Below are positions 24,786 to 34,800 of a stretch of 64,000 nucleotides of DNA, one piece after another. Source of the DNA: Polyangia bacterium (GTDB lineage: Bacteria > Myxococcota_A > Polyangia > Nannocystales > Nannocystaceae); NCBI GenBank assembly GCA_030429545.1, contig JAUIFF010000006.1:124001-188000 (forward strand). The letters run 5' to 3'. The notes beneath the pieces were generated by a model. It made no database searches and was not told the origin of the DNA. It saw only the letters and a program-made list of their open reading frames with translations. A program made the translations under genes and the position numbers. How positions within the stretch are numbered: the stretch's first letter is position 1; the number at the start of each line of letters is the position of its first letter.

Positions 24786-26654
24786 TCAGGACTTGGCGAC
24801 ACAAAACGGCCGGGCACGGTTGTCATCGACCGGGCGCTCCGTCGGCTTGCCAGTGACCATCAACACGGCCTTGCCCTTACCGGCGCTGGCCTTGGTGTTC
24901 GTCCAGTACAAAAACCGCTTGATCTCGGATTTACCGCGGAATTTTAGGACTTCACCCACGCTCGCCAGGCGCCAACGGCTGAGTTTGCCGTACTTCTTCT
25001 TTTTGAGCGACGAGCAGTAGCCCTTGGCCGCCGACAGCGAGCCGGTGGTTCCAGGTTTTTTATGTGTGTACAACGAACCCGACTTGACCAACAGCGACAT
25101 ATCGGGCCGCGGCCTTCTCTTTTTGGTCTTGGTGTCGCCACCCGAGTCTTCGTCGCCCGAGTCCTCGTCGCCCGAGTCTTCGTCGCCCGAGTCTTCGTCG
25201 CCCGAGTCGGCGCCGGTTGCCGCGGTTTCTCCAGCTGTTTTGTCGCCGGCTGTATCCTCGGGTGGCTTGTCGGCGGCGGTGTCTGAGGCGTTTTGCTCGT
25301 CTCCGGCGCTCTCACCGGTATCTCCGGCCTTTTGCTCGTCCCCGGCACTCTCGCCAGCCGAGTCGGCCTTTTCATCGCCCGTATCGGTGGCGACAATGGC
25401 TGCTGGGCCCGGGTCTTTTTGCATAAACCAAAAGGCTGCTCCGGCACCGCCAACCACCAACAGCAGGGCGACCGCAATGATGCCCCCCTTGCCGCCGCCA
25501 CTTTCACGGCGACCACCCAAACTCGACGGGGGTCGATCGTCGTCGCCAATCTCCCAATTGTTGCCCATCGACAGCTGGGTGTTGCCACCACCGGGCGGAG
25601 GTCCCATCCCGGTGACAACCGTGGCGGCTCCGGTGTTGACCTGTTGCGGTGCGGGTGTCGGCTCGTTGGGCACCAACGTCCGCGGCGGGGCCAGGGTCGG
25701 CATCGCAATTGCACCGGGTTGGTCAAATGGCAGCAATGCGTCCGAAAGTTCTTTGACACTCTGGTAGCGCTGCTCCGGCATCTTCGCCAAACACTTGTTG
25801 ACGATGGCCTCGAGCTCCGGCGGCACATTTGGCGCCAACTCCGAAATAGGGGTTGGATCTTTGGTGGCAAGTGCGACCAACGTCGCGGCCATGGTGTTGC
25901 CAGAAAACGGCTGTTTGCCAGTCAACGCCTGATAGAGGATCGCCCCCATCGCCCAAATGTCGGTCCGCTCATCGACGTTGGCCGCCCCCTCGGCTTGCTC
26001 TGGGGACATGTACTCGGGCGTCCCCATCAATACGCCAACCCCTGTTCGCCCGTCGTTTTGACCCTGGGTGAACTTGGAGATGCCAAAGTCCATCAGCTTG
26101 ATCAGCACACGGCCGGGCTCGGGCTCGTTGAGGAAGATGTTTTCGGGTTTGAGGTCGCGGTGGACAATCCCAACTTCGTGGGCCGCATGCAGCCCTTCAA
26201 GGGCCTGGCGAATCACCATGGTGGCCAGCGCCGGGTCGACCTGTCCCATCTCTTCAATCAGGGCGTCTAGGGGCTTGCCCCGCAACATCTCCATGACGAT
26301 GTATGGGCCTAGGGCGCTCTTGCCGAAATCGAGGATATCGCAAATGTGGGCATTTCCGATCCGACCTGCCGCCGTGGCCTCGTTGCGAAAGCGTTCGAGG
26401 ATGTTGGGGTTGCTGGCGAACTCGGGGTGCATCAACTTGATGGCGAGATCCTTGTGCACCAACTCGTGGCGTGCCCGCCACACCGAACCCATGCCGCCTT
26501 CACCCAGCATTTTGACGAACCGAAATTTGCCGCTGAGGAGGCGACCTTCGAGGGGAAGGTATTTTTGGGTATTCGGACAGACGAGCATGTCCTCGGGGTG
26601 GTTTTCGCCGCAATGCGGGCAGGGTCCGAGGGCCTTGGCTGCGTCTGAGCTCAT
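24786..26654 (-). CDS. Receptor-type Ser/Thr protein kinase with C-terminal extracellular domain
   Basis: A 622-residue kinase from the ATG at 26654. A zinc-ribbon-like start (CPHCGENHPEDMLVCP) precedes a complete kinase domain with GEGGMGSVWRA, the lysine in AIKLMHP, HRDLKPENIF and MDFGIS. Then come a Pro/Gly-rich stretch, one transmembrane helix (GIIAVALLLVVGGAGAAFWF), an acidic Asp/Glu/Ser/Gly repeat linker and an outside domain with AKGYCSSL and RFLYWTNT. That last part recalls DUF1566/C-type-lectin-like modules. It probably links an external ligand to phosphorylation inside. Operonic with the downstream lipoprotein gene, 13 bp away. Confidence 0.9.
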   Translation of the reverse strand: MSSDAAKALGPCPHCGENHPEDMLVCPNTQKYLPLEGRLLSGKFRFVKMLGEGGMGSVWRARHELVHKDLAIKLMHPEFASNPNILERFRNEATAAGRIGNAHICDILDFGKSALGPYIVMEMLRGKPLDALIEEMGQVDPALATMVIRQALEGLHAAHEVGIVHRDLKPENIFLNEPEPGRVLIKLMDFGISKFTQGQNDGRTGVGVLMGTPEYMSPEQAEGAANVDERTDIWAMGAILYQALTGKQPFSGNTMAATLVALATKDPTPISELAPNVPPELEAIVNKCLAKMPEQRYQSVKELSDALLPFDQPGAIAMPTLAPPRTLVPNEPTPAPQQVNTGAATVVTGMGPPPGGGNTQLSMGNNWEIGDDDRPPSSLGGRRESGGGKGGIIAVALLLVVGGAGAAFWFMQKDPGPAAIVATDTGDEKADSAGESAGDEQKAGDTGESAGDEQNASDTAADKPPEDTAGDKTAGETAATGADSGDEDSGDEDSGDEDSGDEDSGGDTKTKKRRPRPDMSLLVKSGSLYTHKKPGTTGSLSAAKGYCSSLKKKKYGKLSRWRLASVGEVLKFRGKSEIKRFLYWTNTKASAGKGKAVLMVTGKPTERPVDDNRARPFCVAKS

Positions 26655-26755
26655 GGTGCGCAAGGTATACCACGCCCCGCTCCCGTCAAAACACGAAGCT
26701 TGCCCTGGGTTTTTGGGCATGTTTTTCTAGCAAACCAGTTCTCGAGGTGCGCACC

Positions 26756-27883
26756 ATGGCCCGTTTGAGTTCACTTGCCTGTCCCCTGCTCGCCGTCGCT
26801 GTTGCGGCATCGCCAATCTCGAGCGTACTCGCAGCACCACATGGCTCGGTTGCGGCCTCGCAGGACGCACAGTGGATTACCCCCATGACCCCAAACGCGC
26901 GCCTACAAAGCGAGCAAAACACGATCGATGTGTTTCGCGCCGCCGCCCCGGCGACCGTGTTTGTCACGCAAAACCGCACCGTCCGCGACTGGTCGATGAA
27001 AGCCCTCGAAGTCCCGGCCGGCTCGGGTACGGGCTTTATCTGGGACAAGCACGGGCATATCGTGACCAACTATCACGTGGTCGATGCCCAGCGCAGTTCG
27101 GTGAGCTACACGGTCACGCTCTACAACCAAAAGACCTATAAAGCGCGGCTTGTCGGCGGCGAACCACGCAAGGACATCGCGGTTCTCAAAATCGATGCAC
27201 CGGCGAGCGAGCTCACCCCGATCCGGGTGGCCGCACGCGCGGGCAAATTAGAGGTCGGGCAAAAGGCGATCGCGATCGGCAACCCGTATGGCCTCGACCA
27301 CACCCTCACGACCGGTGTGATCTCGGCGCTCGGTCGCGAAGTCGCCGGCTACGGCGGGGTGAGCATCCGCGACATGATCCAAACCGATGCCTCGATCAAC
27401 CCCGGCAACTCGGGCGGGCCGCTGCTCGACTCGGCGGGCTTTTTGATCGGCATGAACACCATGATCTTCAGCCGAAGTGGGGCTTCGGCGGGGATCGGTT
27501 TTGCCGTCCCAGTGGCCACCATTCGCCGGATCGTCCCCCAACTCATTCAACATGGCCGGGTCGCCCAGCCCGGCCTCGGCGTGACCCTGATCTCCGACGA
27601 TATCGCCGCCCGCGTGGGGATTTCGGGGGTGATCATTCGCCAAGTTCAACGCGGCACACCAGCGGCCAAGGCCGGATTGCGCGGACTTTCACAGGCCCGC
27701 AGCGGCGATGTGGTGTTGGGCGATGTGATCGTCGGCATCGGCAACACACCGGTGCGCAACTTTGACGACCTCTACAACGCCCTCGACCGCCATCGCGTCG
27801 GTGAGAAGGTCGTTGTCAAACTCGAACGCGGCGAGGAGCGGCGCAAACTCGCGGTCGAGGTCGTGTTGATCGACATTCGCTAG
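26756..27883 (+). CDS. HtrA/DegP-family periplasmic serine protease
   Basis: A 375-residue protein from the ATG at 26756 (GTG at 26747 is the alternative). A signal peptide ends near SSVLAA, then comes a trypsin-like S1C protease domain with catalytic His in VTNYHVV, Asp in RKDIAVLKID and Ser in NPGNSGGPLLD. One C-terminal PDZ domain follows (LGVTLISDD, AGLRGLSQARSGDVVLGDVI). One PDZ makes it DegS-like or a short HtrA. It degrades or refolds damaged envelope proteins. It is divergent from the kinase gene with about 100 bp between their starts. Confidence 0.93.
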   Translation: MARLSSLACPLLAVAVAASPISSVLAAPHGSVAASQDAQWITPMTPNARLQSEQNTIDVFRAAAPATVFVTQNRTVRDWSMKALEVPAGSGTGFIWDKHGHIVTNYHVVDAQRSSVSYTVTLYNQKTYKARLVGGEPRKDIAVLKIDAPASELTPIRVAARAGKLEVGQKAIAIGNPYGLDHTLTTGVISALGREVAGYGGVSIRDMIQTDASINPGNSGGPLLDSAGFLIGMNTMIFSRSGASAGIGFAVPVATIRRIVPQLIQHGRVAQPGLGVTLISDDIAARVGISGVIIRQVQRGTPAAKAGLRGLSQARSGDVVLGDVIVGIGNTPVRNFDDLYNALDRHRVGEKVVVKLERGEERRKLAVEVVLIDIR

Positions 27884-27950
27884 TCCATCCCCCCTACTCG
27901 GGCCCATCGTCGCCGATCACAACCCGCCAGCTCGGGTCGAGGGTCGACAG

Positions 27951-28160
27951 TTGGGCCCGTCGTCCGCTCGTCAACACCAGTTCGATCGGGACGTCCGAGC
28001 GTCGACACCAGTAGCGTCGTCGACATCAGCTGGGTCGGGCCGTCGTCCGAGCGTCATCGACATCAGCTGGGTCGGGCCGTCCGAGCGTCGACACCAGTTG
28101 GGTCGGGCCGTCGTCCGAGCGTCGACATCAGTCGGGTTCGGGCCGTCGTCCGAGCGTCGT
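27951..28160. repeat. Degenerate tandem repeats, about 34-bp unit
   Basis: Six or seven imperfect copies of a unit centred on GTCGACATCAGYTGGGTCGG and CCGTCGTCCGAGC occupy the gene-poor stretch 27884-28373 between HtrA and Hsp33. Unit length varies (about 33-36 bp) because GTCGTC trinucleotides are gained or lost. No frame is convincingly coding. This looks like a slippage-prone minisatellite; no other gene is seen in this 490-bp stretch. Confidence 0.7.
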
Positions 28161-28373
28161 CCGAGTGTCGACCTCCGCGACTCGGTCAGCTTTCGCAACT
28201 CCATCCGTGCCGATCAGATCGGCTGTAGATCGAACCCCGTCAGTTGAAGCCTGTCCACTGGCCGGTTCGCTGCCGCCATCGTGTTGACCGGCTGCAACGA
28301 CGCGTTTTCTCGCAAGCAATCGCGGCCCCGAGCCGGTGAGAACCGCTCAAAATCCGGGTATAAGCTCGAAATC

Positions 28374-29273
28374 GTGGACCAACTGCATCGCGCGATCAAA
28401 TCGGACTTCCACCTGCGGGCCCTCGCCAGCTCGACCACCGAGCTCGTCCGCGAAGCCTGCCGTCGACACGAGCTCTCGGGAGCGGCGGCGATTGTGCTTG
28501 GGCGCACCCTCACCGCCGCATGCTTGCTGACGTCGCTGACCAAGGACGAACGCGAGCGCGTGCGGATCGACATTCGCGGCAACGGTCCGCTGGGCCGGGT
28601 ACTGGCCGACTGCCGCAGCAATGGCGACGTCCGTGGCTGCCTGCTGTGCGAGCCCGACGACCGCCATCGCACGCCTCCGGCCCATGCCCAGGGCGCGCGG
28701 GTTTCGATCGCGGCGTACACCGGCCAGGGCCAACTTGCGATCACCCGCGACCTCGGGCTCGAACGCCCGTACCAAGGGAGCGTGGCCTTGACCTCCGGGG
28801 AGATCGATGAAGATCTCGAGGGCTACCTGACCACCAGCGAACAACTTCCGTCGGCGCTCGGTGTCGAAGTCCTCGTCGACGGCCACGGCCAGGTCGTGCG
28901 CGCGGGCGGGATCCTGTGCCAGACCTTCCCCGACGGCGATCAAACCCTGCTCGAGCGCCTGCGCCATGACCTGCGAGCTGGCAACCTGTACGACCTGTTG
29001 TTGCGCGAACGCCCAACCGTGGATCTGTTGGGTTTTGCCCTCGGCGGCGCCGACTTTGACGATATGGGCACAACGCCGCTGCAATTTGCCTGCCCCTGCG
29101 GCCCGCAAACTGCCCGTGCAGTGGTCTCGACCCTCGGTGCCGACGACATCGAAAAACTCGCCGGCGAGCGCGAGTACGCCGAGGTCAACTGCCAATTTTG
29201 TGGCTCAAACTACCAGCTGACGTCTGCGCAGCTGCGCGAGCTTGCAGCCGAACTACGTCGCTCTCGCAGCTAG
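28374..29273 (+). CDS. hslO: Hsp33 redox-regulated chaperone
   Basis: About 299 residues from the GTG at 28374, where homology to family N-termini begins (DQLHRAIKSDFHLRALASSTT); an upstream start at 28281 is in frame but unlike the family. It holds the Hsp33 pattern with GNGPLGRVLAD, EDLEGYLTTSEQLPSALGV and the redox switch CPC (240-242) and CQFC (273-276), spaced as in the family (CxC-X30-CxxC). When oxidised, the zinc-binding region unfolds and the protein holds unfolding clients. Nearby stress genes include HtrA. Confidence 0.92.
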   Translation: MDQLHRAIKSDFHLRALASSTTELVREACRRHELSGAAAIVLGRTLTAACLLTSLTKDERERVRIDIRGNGPLGRVLADCRSNGDVRGCLLCEPDDRHRTPPAHAQGARVSIAAYTGQGQLAITRDLGLERPYQGSVALTSGEIDEDLEGYLTTSEQLPSALGVEVLVDGHGQVVRAGGILCQTFPDGDQTLLERLRHDLRAGNLYDLLLRERPTVDLLGFALGGADFDDMGTTPLQFACPCGPQTARAVVSTLGADDIEKLAGEREYAEVNCQFCGSNYQLTSAQLRELAAELRRSRS

Positions 29274-29277
29274 GAAA

Positions 29278-29340
29278 TTGTACACACACCTTTTGCGGCA
29301 CGATCTGGTGTTGTCGTTCAACAACATTGTACACACAAAT
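29278..29340. promoter_or_regulatory. Direct repeats TTGTACACACA upstream of the RluA-like gene
   Basis: The 11-bp sequence TTGTACACACA occurs at 29278-29288 and again at 29327-29337, just before the start codon at 29348. The distance between copies is 49 bp, about 4.7 helical turns. Each copy contains TGTACACACA, one mismatch from TGYANNTRCA. The arrangement could be an operator pair, or two members of the dispersed dyad family. Confidence 0.45.
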
Positions 29341-29347
29341 AAAACAC

Positions 29348-30130
29348 ATGTCTGCCCAACCCCATCGCTTTCGCATCGTCGCCGCCGAACAGGGCATGAC
29401 CCTGCGCCAGGTCCTGCGTCGGCGCATCGCCGAGCTGTCGGCCAGGGGTCGCGCGGCCGAGCTCATCAAGGCCGGTGGGGTGTACCTCGACAATGTCCGC
29501 GTGCGCCTGCCAACGGTCCGCGTGGTCGAAGGAGAGCGCATCACCGTCTACCTGACGGCAATCGACGACAAACCGCTCGACCCGGCGTCCCTGCAGTTTC
29601 TCGCCCGCGGCTCCGACTTTATCGCGGTCGCCAAACCGGCCGGTATCTCCGCGAGTGCGAGCAAAGCTTCGGCCCGCGGGACCATCAGCGAAGCCGTCGT
29701 CCGCGTGCTGCGAGGCGAGGGGTTTGCCCGTCCGTATGTCGGGGTTGTGTACCCGTTGCCCCCGGCGATTGCCGGCGTGTTGCTGATGACCATCCGCGAT
29801 CGCCAACAACGCAGCATCCTCAACCTGTTTCGCAACCAACCTGGCACCCGCGTGTTTTGTGTGGCGGGCGTACATCCGAGCTCCGAGTTTGAAGGCCGGA
29901 TCTCGCCGATCCCGGGGAACGAGGCGGCTGAAGTCGAGGTCGCTGCCAATGTCGAGCCCTCCGCGATGGTCGCGAGACTGCGCGCAACGGGCAGTCTTGC
30001 GACCGACGACGCGAGTGTGCGAGTGCATTGCATAGGCCTGCGCACCCAGCACCCGGTTACAGGCCAGGAGATCTCTATTGCTGTAGACCGGCCCGCTTGG
30101 TGCCAGGCCCAGGGATCGAGCTCAGACTAG
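29348..30130 (+). CDS. S4-domain RluA-like pseudouridine synthase homologue lacking the catalytic Asp
   Basis: A 260-residue protein from the ATG at 29348 (the open frame begins earlier at 29198, within Hsp33). The N-terminus resembles an S4 RNA-binding domain (LRQVLRRRIAELSARGRAAE, GGVYLDNVRV). The middle has FIAVAKPAGISASAS and VGVVYPLPPAIAGVLLMTI, which aligns to the RluA motif VHRLDxxTSGLLL. The catalytic H-R-L-D is Y-P-L-P here (residues 135-138), so the essential Asp is Pro. It may be a catalytically dead RNA-binding paralogue. Directly upstream are the TTGTACACACA repeats. Confidence 0.72.
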   Translation: MSAQPHRFRIVAAEQGMTLRQVLRRRIAELSARGRAAELIKAGGVYLDNVRVRLPTVRVVEGERITVYLTAIDDKPLDPASLQFLARGSDFIAVAKPAGISASASKASARGTISEAVVRVLRGEGFARPYVGVVYPLPPAIAGVLLMTIRDRQQRSILNLFRNQPGTRVFCVAGVHPSSEFEGRISPIPGNEAAEVEVAANVEPSAMVARLRATGSLATDDASVRVHCIGLRTQHPVTGQEISIAVDRPAWCQAQGSSSD

Positions 30131-30208
30131 ACGCCCTGCCAATTGTCGGCATAGGATAGTGCAACCACCGCACCCAGCCAGGGACAACACGGTGGCGGAG
30201 GGTAGACC

Positions 30209-30538
30209 ATGGATCTGAAGACGATCACCACAACACTTGCGTTGCTCGGCTGCGGCCTTCCCCTTGCTGCCTGTGGCGGCGATGCGAAGGAAGTCAAAAA
30301 GGCTGACGACAAGAAGGCCGACGACAAAAAGGCCGACGACAAGAAAGCCGACGACAAGAAAGCCGACGACAAAGCTGGCGACGAAAAAGCCGGCGACGAA
30401 AAAGCTGCAGACAAAAAAGCCGAGGGCTCGTGCGGCGAAGGCTCGTGCGGCGAAGGCAAATGCGGTGCCGACAAAAAAGCTGGCGGCGATGAAAAAGCTG
30501 GCGACGACGCCAAGGCTGAAGAGAAAAAAGCTGAGTAG
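30209..30538 (+). CDS. Low-complexity lipoprotein with EGxCG repeats (HvfA/Buf-like precursor)
   Basis: A 109-residue lipoprotein with a strong GGAGG ribosome site 8 bp before ATG. Lipobox LAAC gives Cys22; then Lys/Ala/Asp pentapeptide repeats (KKADD x5, AGDEK x2). Residues 72-86 read EGSCGEGSCGEGKCG, followed by a Lys/Ala/Glu-rich tail. EGxCG runs are typical of HvfA/bufferin-type precursors, whose Cys are modified by MNIO (DUF692) enzymes and which bind copper. No DUF692 or HvfC gene is adjacent, so modification is inferred only by resemblance. A terminator follows. Confidence 0.75.
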   Translation: MDLKTITTTLALLGCGLPLAACGGDAKEVKKADDKKADDKKADDKKADDKKADDKAGDEKAGDEKAADKKAEGSCGEGSCGEGKCGADKKAGGDEKAGDDAKAEEKKAE

Positions 30539-30553
30539 TCCCCAGCTATGTGT

Positions 30554-30588
30554 ATGGCCGGCAGTCCGACGACCGCCGGCCATTTTCG
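30554..30588 (+). terminator. Terminator after the EGxCG lipoprotein gene
   Basis: Perfect 9-bp stem ATGGCCGGC/GCCGGCCAT with a 12-nt loop, followed by TTTTC. It closes the single-gene transcript of the EGxCG lipoprotein. Confidence 0.85.
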
Positions 30589-30613
30589 TTAACCGACCCT
30601 CGCTCAATTCGGC

Positions 30614-31708
30614 CTAATAGACCACAGCGAAAATTCTGGCATCGCTGTTGGGTTTCCCGTCTGCGAGCGCACCTAGGGATTGCAACACCTCCGCCGTAAC
30701 AGTCAGCTGCGGACGCTCGCCGGCGTCGGGATCGTTGGGCGCGACGATGGAGACCGGCGCCCACACGGCCCGAAAATACGGAGAAGTCGTCGAGATGTTG
30801 GCGATGATGCCAGGCACCGCCTCGGGCCCAGGTTCGCCGAGCACGGGCTGACAAAGCTGGGTGTCACGCACGATCGTCACCTGGTCGGTGCCCGCCTCTA
30901 AGTGGGGACCGCCGTCGAACGGGTCGACATGACCCGACTCGACAAACCCGATCCGCTTGAGCAGTCGCTCGGCCCCGCGGGTCGCCGGCCCGACCTGGCC
31001 AATGATGTCCTGAACCCCCTCGGGCAACAGGCTGGTGTGAATCGGCAGAGCCGGAAACAACCGCCAAATAAAATCCTTGTCGCGCATCGACAGGCGGTCG
31101 GCATCTTCGTAGTCGAGGCCGGTAAACCGCGAGCCGAGGGCATCCCAAAGTGGTGAGCGCGTCGCCCCCGACGGGCCCTTGTAAAGCGGTGGCAACAACT
31201 CGGCGAGCAAGCGTTCGCGAAACCACGAGCGGTGACTGGCGATAAACACAAACCGACTCAGCGACAGCAATCGCCCGAGTTTTTGTGGGTGGCCGCGCAA
31301 CGCCGGGTCGAGCACAAGCCCGCCGAGTTCGGTCGGTCCATTGTAGGTACGACCGAGGTGCAGCATGGTGTGCACCTTGTGCACGTCCCGCGTCACACCT
31401 GACTCTGAGGGCAGCCTGGCATAGCGCTCCTCACGAATCACGCGAAAGAACACATGCGGCTCCTCGAACGAGCCGTGCTGGGCGTGGATCATCGAGGTGC
31501 CGACAACCCGGCCATCGGGGGCCTGCAGTACAAACAAAAACTGACGCCGGTGATCGAAGTCGGGGTTGCCGGCAAACGACTCGTGGGAGCGGGCGAGCAA
31601 CCGTCGAACTACCGCGCGCTCGGGCGGCAAGTTGAGGGTGTTGAGGTGTCGGGCTAACTCGAGGATCGCGTCCTCATCGCCAAGCGCTGCTTCTCGCAGT
31701 ACAAACAT
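30614..31708 (-). CDS. Arginine N-succinyltransferase-like GNAT acyltransferase (AstA family)
   Basis: A 364-residue protein from the ATG at 31708; the upstream extension is unlike the family. Matches include FVLREAALGDEDAILELA at the start, VGTSMIHAQHGSFEEPHVFF, TELGGLVLDPALRGHPQKLGRLLSLSRF and YEGADRLS-like YEDADRLSMRDKDFI. AstA uses succinyl-CoA to start arginine succinyl-transfer catabolism. No astB, astC, astD or astE is present in this window, so the substrate may differ. Family assignment is firm, substrate is not. Confidence 0.82.
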   Translation of the reverse strand: MFVLREAALGDEDAILELARHLNTLNLPPERAVVRRLLARSHESFAGNPDFDHRRQFLFVLQAPDGRVVGTSMIHAQHGSFEEPHVFFRVIREERYARLPSESGVTRDVHKVHTMLHLGRTYNGPTELGGLVLDPALRGHPQKLGRLLSLSRFVFIASHRSWFRERLLAELLPPLYKGPSGATRSPLWDALGSRFTGLDYEDADRLSMRDKDFIWRLFPALPIHTSLLPEGVQDIIGQVGPATRGAERLLKRIGFVESGHVDPFDGGPHLEAGTDQVTIVRDTQLCQPVLGEPGPEAVPGIIANISTTSPYFRAVWAPVSIVAPNDPDAGERPQLTVTAEVLQSLGALADGKPNSDARIFAVVY

Positions 31709-31884
31709 TCGACCTCCCGGACGGTTTGAGGGTCTCACGCCCGTCGAGCCATACCAACTGGCAAAACCTTGCACAGGTCACTACCTGCCGCGCGAAATAC
31801 GAGCAAAGCCCCAGATCCGCGCATGCTGGCCGACCACGCATGCACGTACAACTTACTTAGACCCACTCGGTTTATATACATCGC

Positions 31885-34800
31885 TCACAGATCGAGCTCG
31901 GCTGTCGCCAGGGTGGCCATTGCCGATGCCCGTAACTCGTGGGTTTGCTGGTTTTGGAACGTCGCGTGGCACTCGGCAAATTTCGAGCTGTCTGCGGCGA
32001 TACACTCGACCATGGTGCGACACAGAAAGTCCTGTGTGCGTGCCTCAACCTCAGGGATGCTGAGCAACTCGACACGGTCCTCAACCGAGGGACACAGTGG
32101 GGTTGCTCCCCACAACAGCTGAATCATGCGCTCGCCGGTGAGATCGCGACCAAGCTCCCAAAAGTTCACCACACCATCGCCGCCGGCAGTCAACACAACC
32201 GTATCGCCGGGGGCGAAGGCAACCGATTCCACGCCCGCCCGGTGGCCAAAAAACACGGCTGTCGCCTCCCCGGTTGCCGCATCCCAAACCCGCACACTGT
32301 GGTCGTCTGACCCGGTGACCACGCGGCTGTCGTCGCGGGCAAACGCCACTGAAGTGGTGACATCGTCGTGGCTGCCGAGCGTGACCTTTGGCTCGCCTGT
32401 CTCGCTGTCGTAGATGCGCATCACGTCGAGCACATCGCTATCGAGGTAGCGACGCAGGTCGTGTGTAAAACCGGGGAGCTCAACATCTTCATGGCCGATC
32501 GCCACCTCGATTGCGCGACCAGACGCAAGCTCCCAGGCAAACAACCGGTGCATCCGATCGGCAGCGATCAAGCGTTGGCTATCGGCGGAAAAAGCCAAAC
32601 TCGTGAGCGCTTCGGTCGCGAGCTCCGACACCGGTTCGCCGGTGTTGGTAAACACCTGGATCCCACCGCGAATACCCAGGGTCGCCACCCGTCGACCGTC
32701 CGGAGAAAACGCCACCGCGGCGAGTTCACGGGTGCCGAGCTCGTGGACAACCCGACCGGTGTGGGCATCGATCACAGCATGATTGTATGTGCAATCAACT
32801 AAGAAGTTGCCATCGGGACTGAAGGCAGCACACGGACGCAACTGTGCCGGCCCGGTGGTAAAAATCGGGGTTTGGGTCGCCCGGTTCCACACCGTCGTCT
32901 GCCCTTGTGCGTGGGTCAGGACACGGCTGCCGTCGCGGTTGAACCTGGCAAACGTCACCGGTTTGCGCACCCGCAGTGACACGACCGGCGCGCCGATGTC
33001 CATCCGCCAAGTCGCCACCCCGGTCCGCGAACCGGTGACAAAACGATCGCTATCGGGGTGCCACGCCGCCGACGTCACATCCGGCAAGGTCGCTATGATC
33101 CGACCGGCCCGGAGGTCTTGGACCTGCATGCCATTGGGGGTTGCGGCCAGCGCCCATCCTCCGTCCGCAGAAATCGCCGGTGGCGCGTGCCAGTCGAGCG
33201 CCAACCACTCATGGGCCCCGCTGGCGACCTCGAGCTCCAGCACACCGGTCTCCCCCGCGGCATACAACAACATTCCCGAGGGCGAGAACACGAGGTGCTC
33301 GAGTTGCGTGGTCACCAAAACTCGTTCCCGCAACGTGCCACCTGCGAGCTCCCACAAGCTTAGGTGGCGGCCGTCGTAGCTCGCGGCATACCGCCCAAGC
33401 GGGTCGGTCTGTAGCAGCTCACCGCCGCGAATCTTGCGATGTCGCTCCCCACTTTCGAGGTTGTTGAGGGGCTTGTTGCGACCACCAACAAAGTCGCCAC
33501 CAACCGGCCGGTAGCCATCAAACTGCGAGACGGCGAGGCCGGTTTGGGGGTCCCACAGCGTAACCTGCCCACGACGATCGCTGACGACAATCCGGTTTTC
33601 GCCGCAACAATAGCCAGCCGTCAAAATCACTGCTGGGGTTTGCCAGGTTTGCTCTAAACTATTTGTATCAACATCTATAACTTGAACGGTATGCTCCGCA
33701 TAGGCCAACAGGGCACGACTGTCACCGCGAAAGACAACACGGGTGGGCGCCGCCACCGATGGGCGCGCATTGGCATCTGCCGGCATGGTTTGCGAGTAGA
33801 CAAGCTCCCCCGTGTTCGCTCGCCACAGGCGAATGCTTCGGTCGCTCGCCCCCGCGGCGATCAGCTGCCCGTCTGCGCTGTAGGAGACATCAAACTCCTG
33901 GCCATGAACTGTATTGATATACAAATTTTTTTGGCGTGTAGGCGGTTGCAAAGCCCCCCAGGCCGACACGCCCCAGCCGCGGAATTTTTGCAGCGGCGTC
34001 GGCGTTTCGACCTCGCGTAAAAACCCCAGCCCCGCCGATGGTAAATAGTGGCCCGAGAGGTAGCGGTAGGCCGACACGCGAACCGAGTCGCGGGCGAGCA
34101 ACGCCCGGTCCTCGGCGATCTCCGCGATCGACTTGGCAGCGCCCTCGCTGGCCTTGGCGGCGATTTCGTTTTTTCGGGCAATTTTGGCATTTTGCCGGGC
34201 CTCGCGCCACAGGGCGGTGGCGACAATGCACAACACCACCACGACAAACCCACCGACAACCCCGGCACCGATCAGTTTTTGCATGCGCCCCTGGCTGCGG
34301 GACACCAACTCCCGGGTGTCTGCGTCGACATCGTCCGGATAGCGGGAGATGACATCGCGGGCGTAACCCAAACTCGTGCCAAACAACAGCCGGCCATCGC
34401 TGCGGTACTCGGCGGTCCACCCCGCGAGCTTGTCGAGCTCAACCAGTTTTTCGCGATCCTGCTTGAGCCAGGTACGCAGCCGTTGCCATTTGCGGATCAA
34501 GGCTTCATGGGCGATCTCTAGCGTCACTTCGCGTCCGGTCTTGGGGTCGACTTCCTCGCCCTGAACCAGTAAGCGGGCGGCGACCAGTTGCGCCACCACG
34601 CCGTCAAATAGCATCTGTGATGCGGGCTCACCCGGGCGCAGCGAGGAGAGCCTCCGCCGCTTTCGTGTATTTGCATCTTCATCGTCGGCAAATGTCACAA
34701 GCTGGGTGAGCAGGCGCCGGGCCTGGGCCTGCTCGGCCGCCGACAGGGCGTCGATGATGCCGTCGGCCTTCGACCCGAGCGCGCCGATGACCCCACCCAT

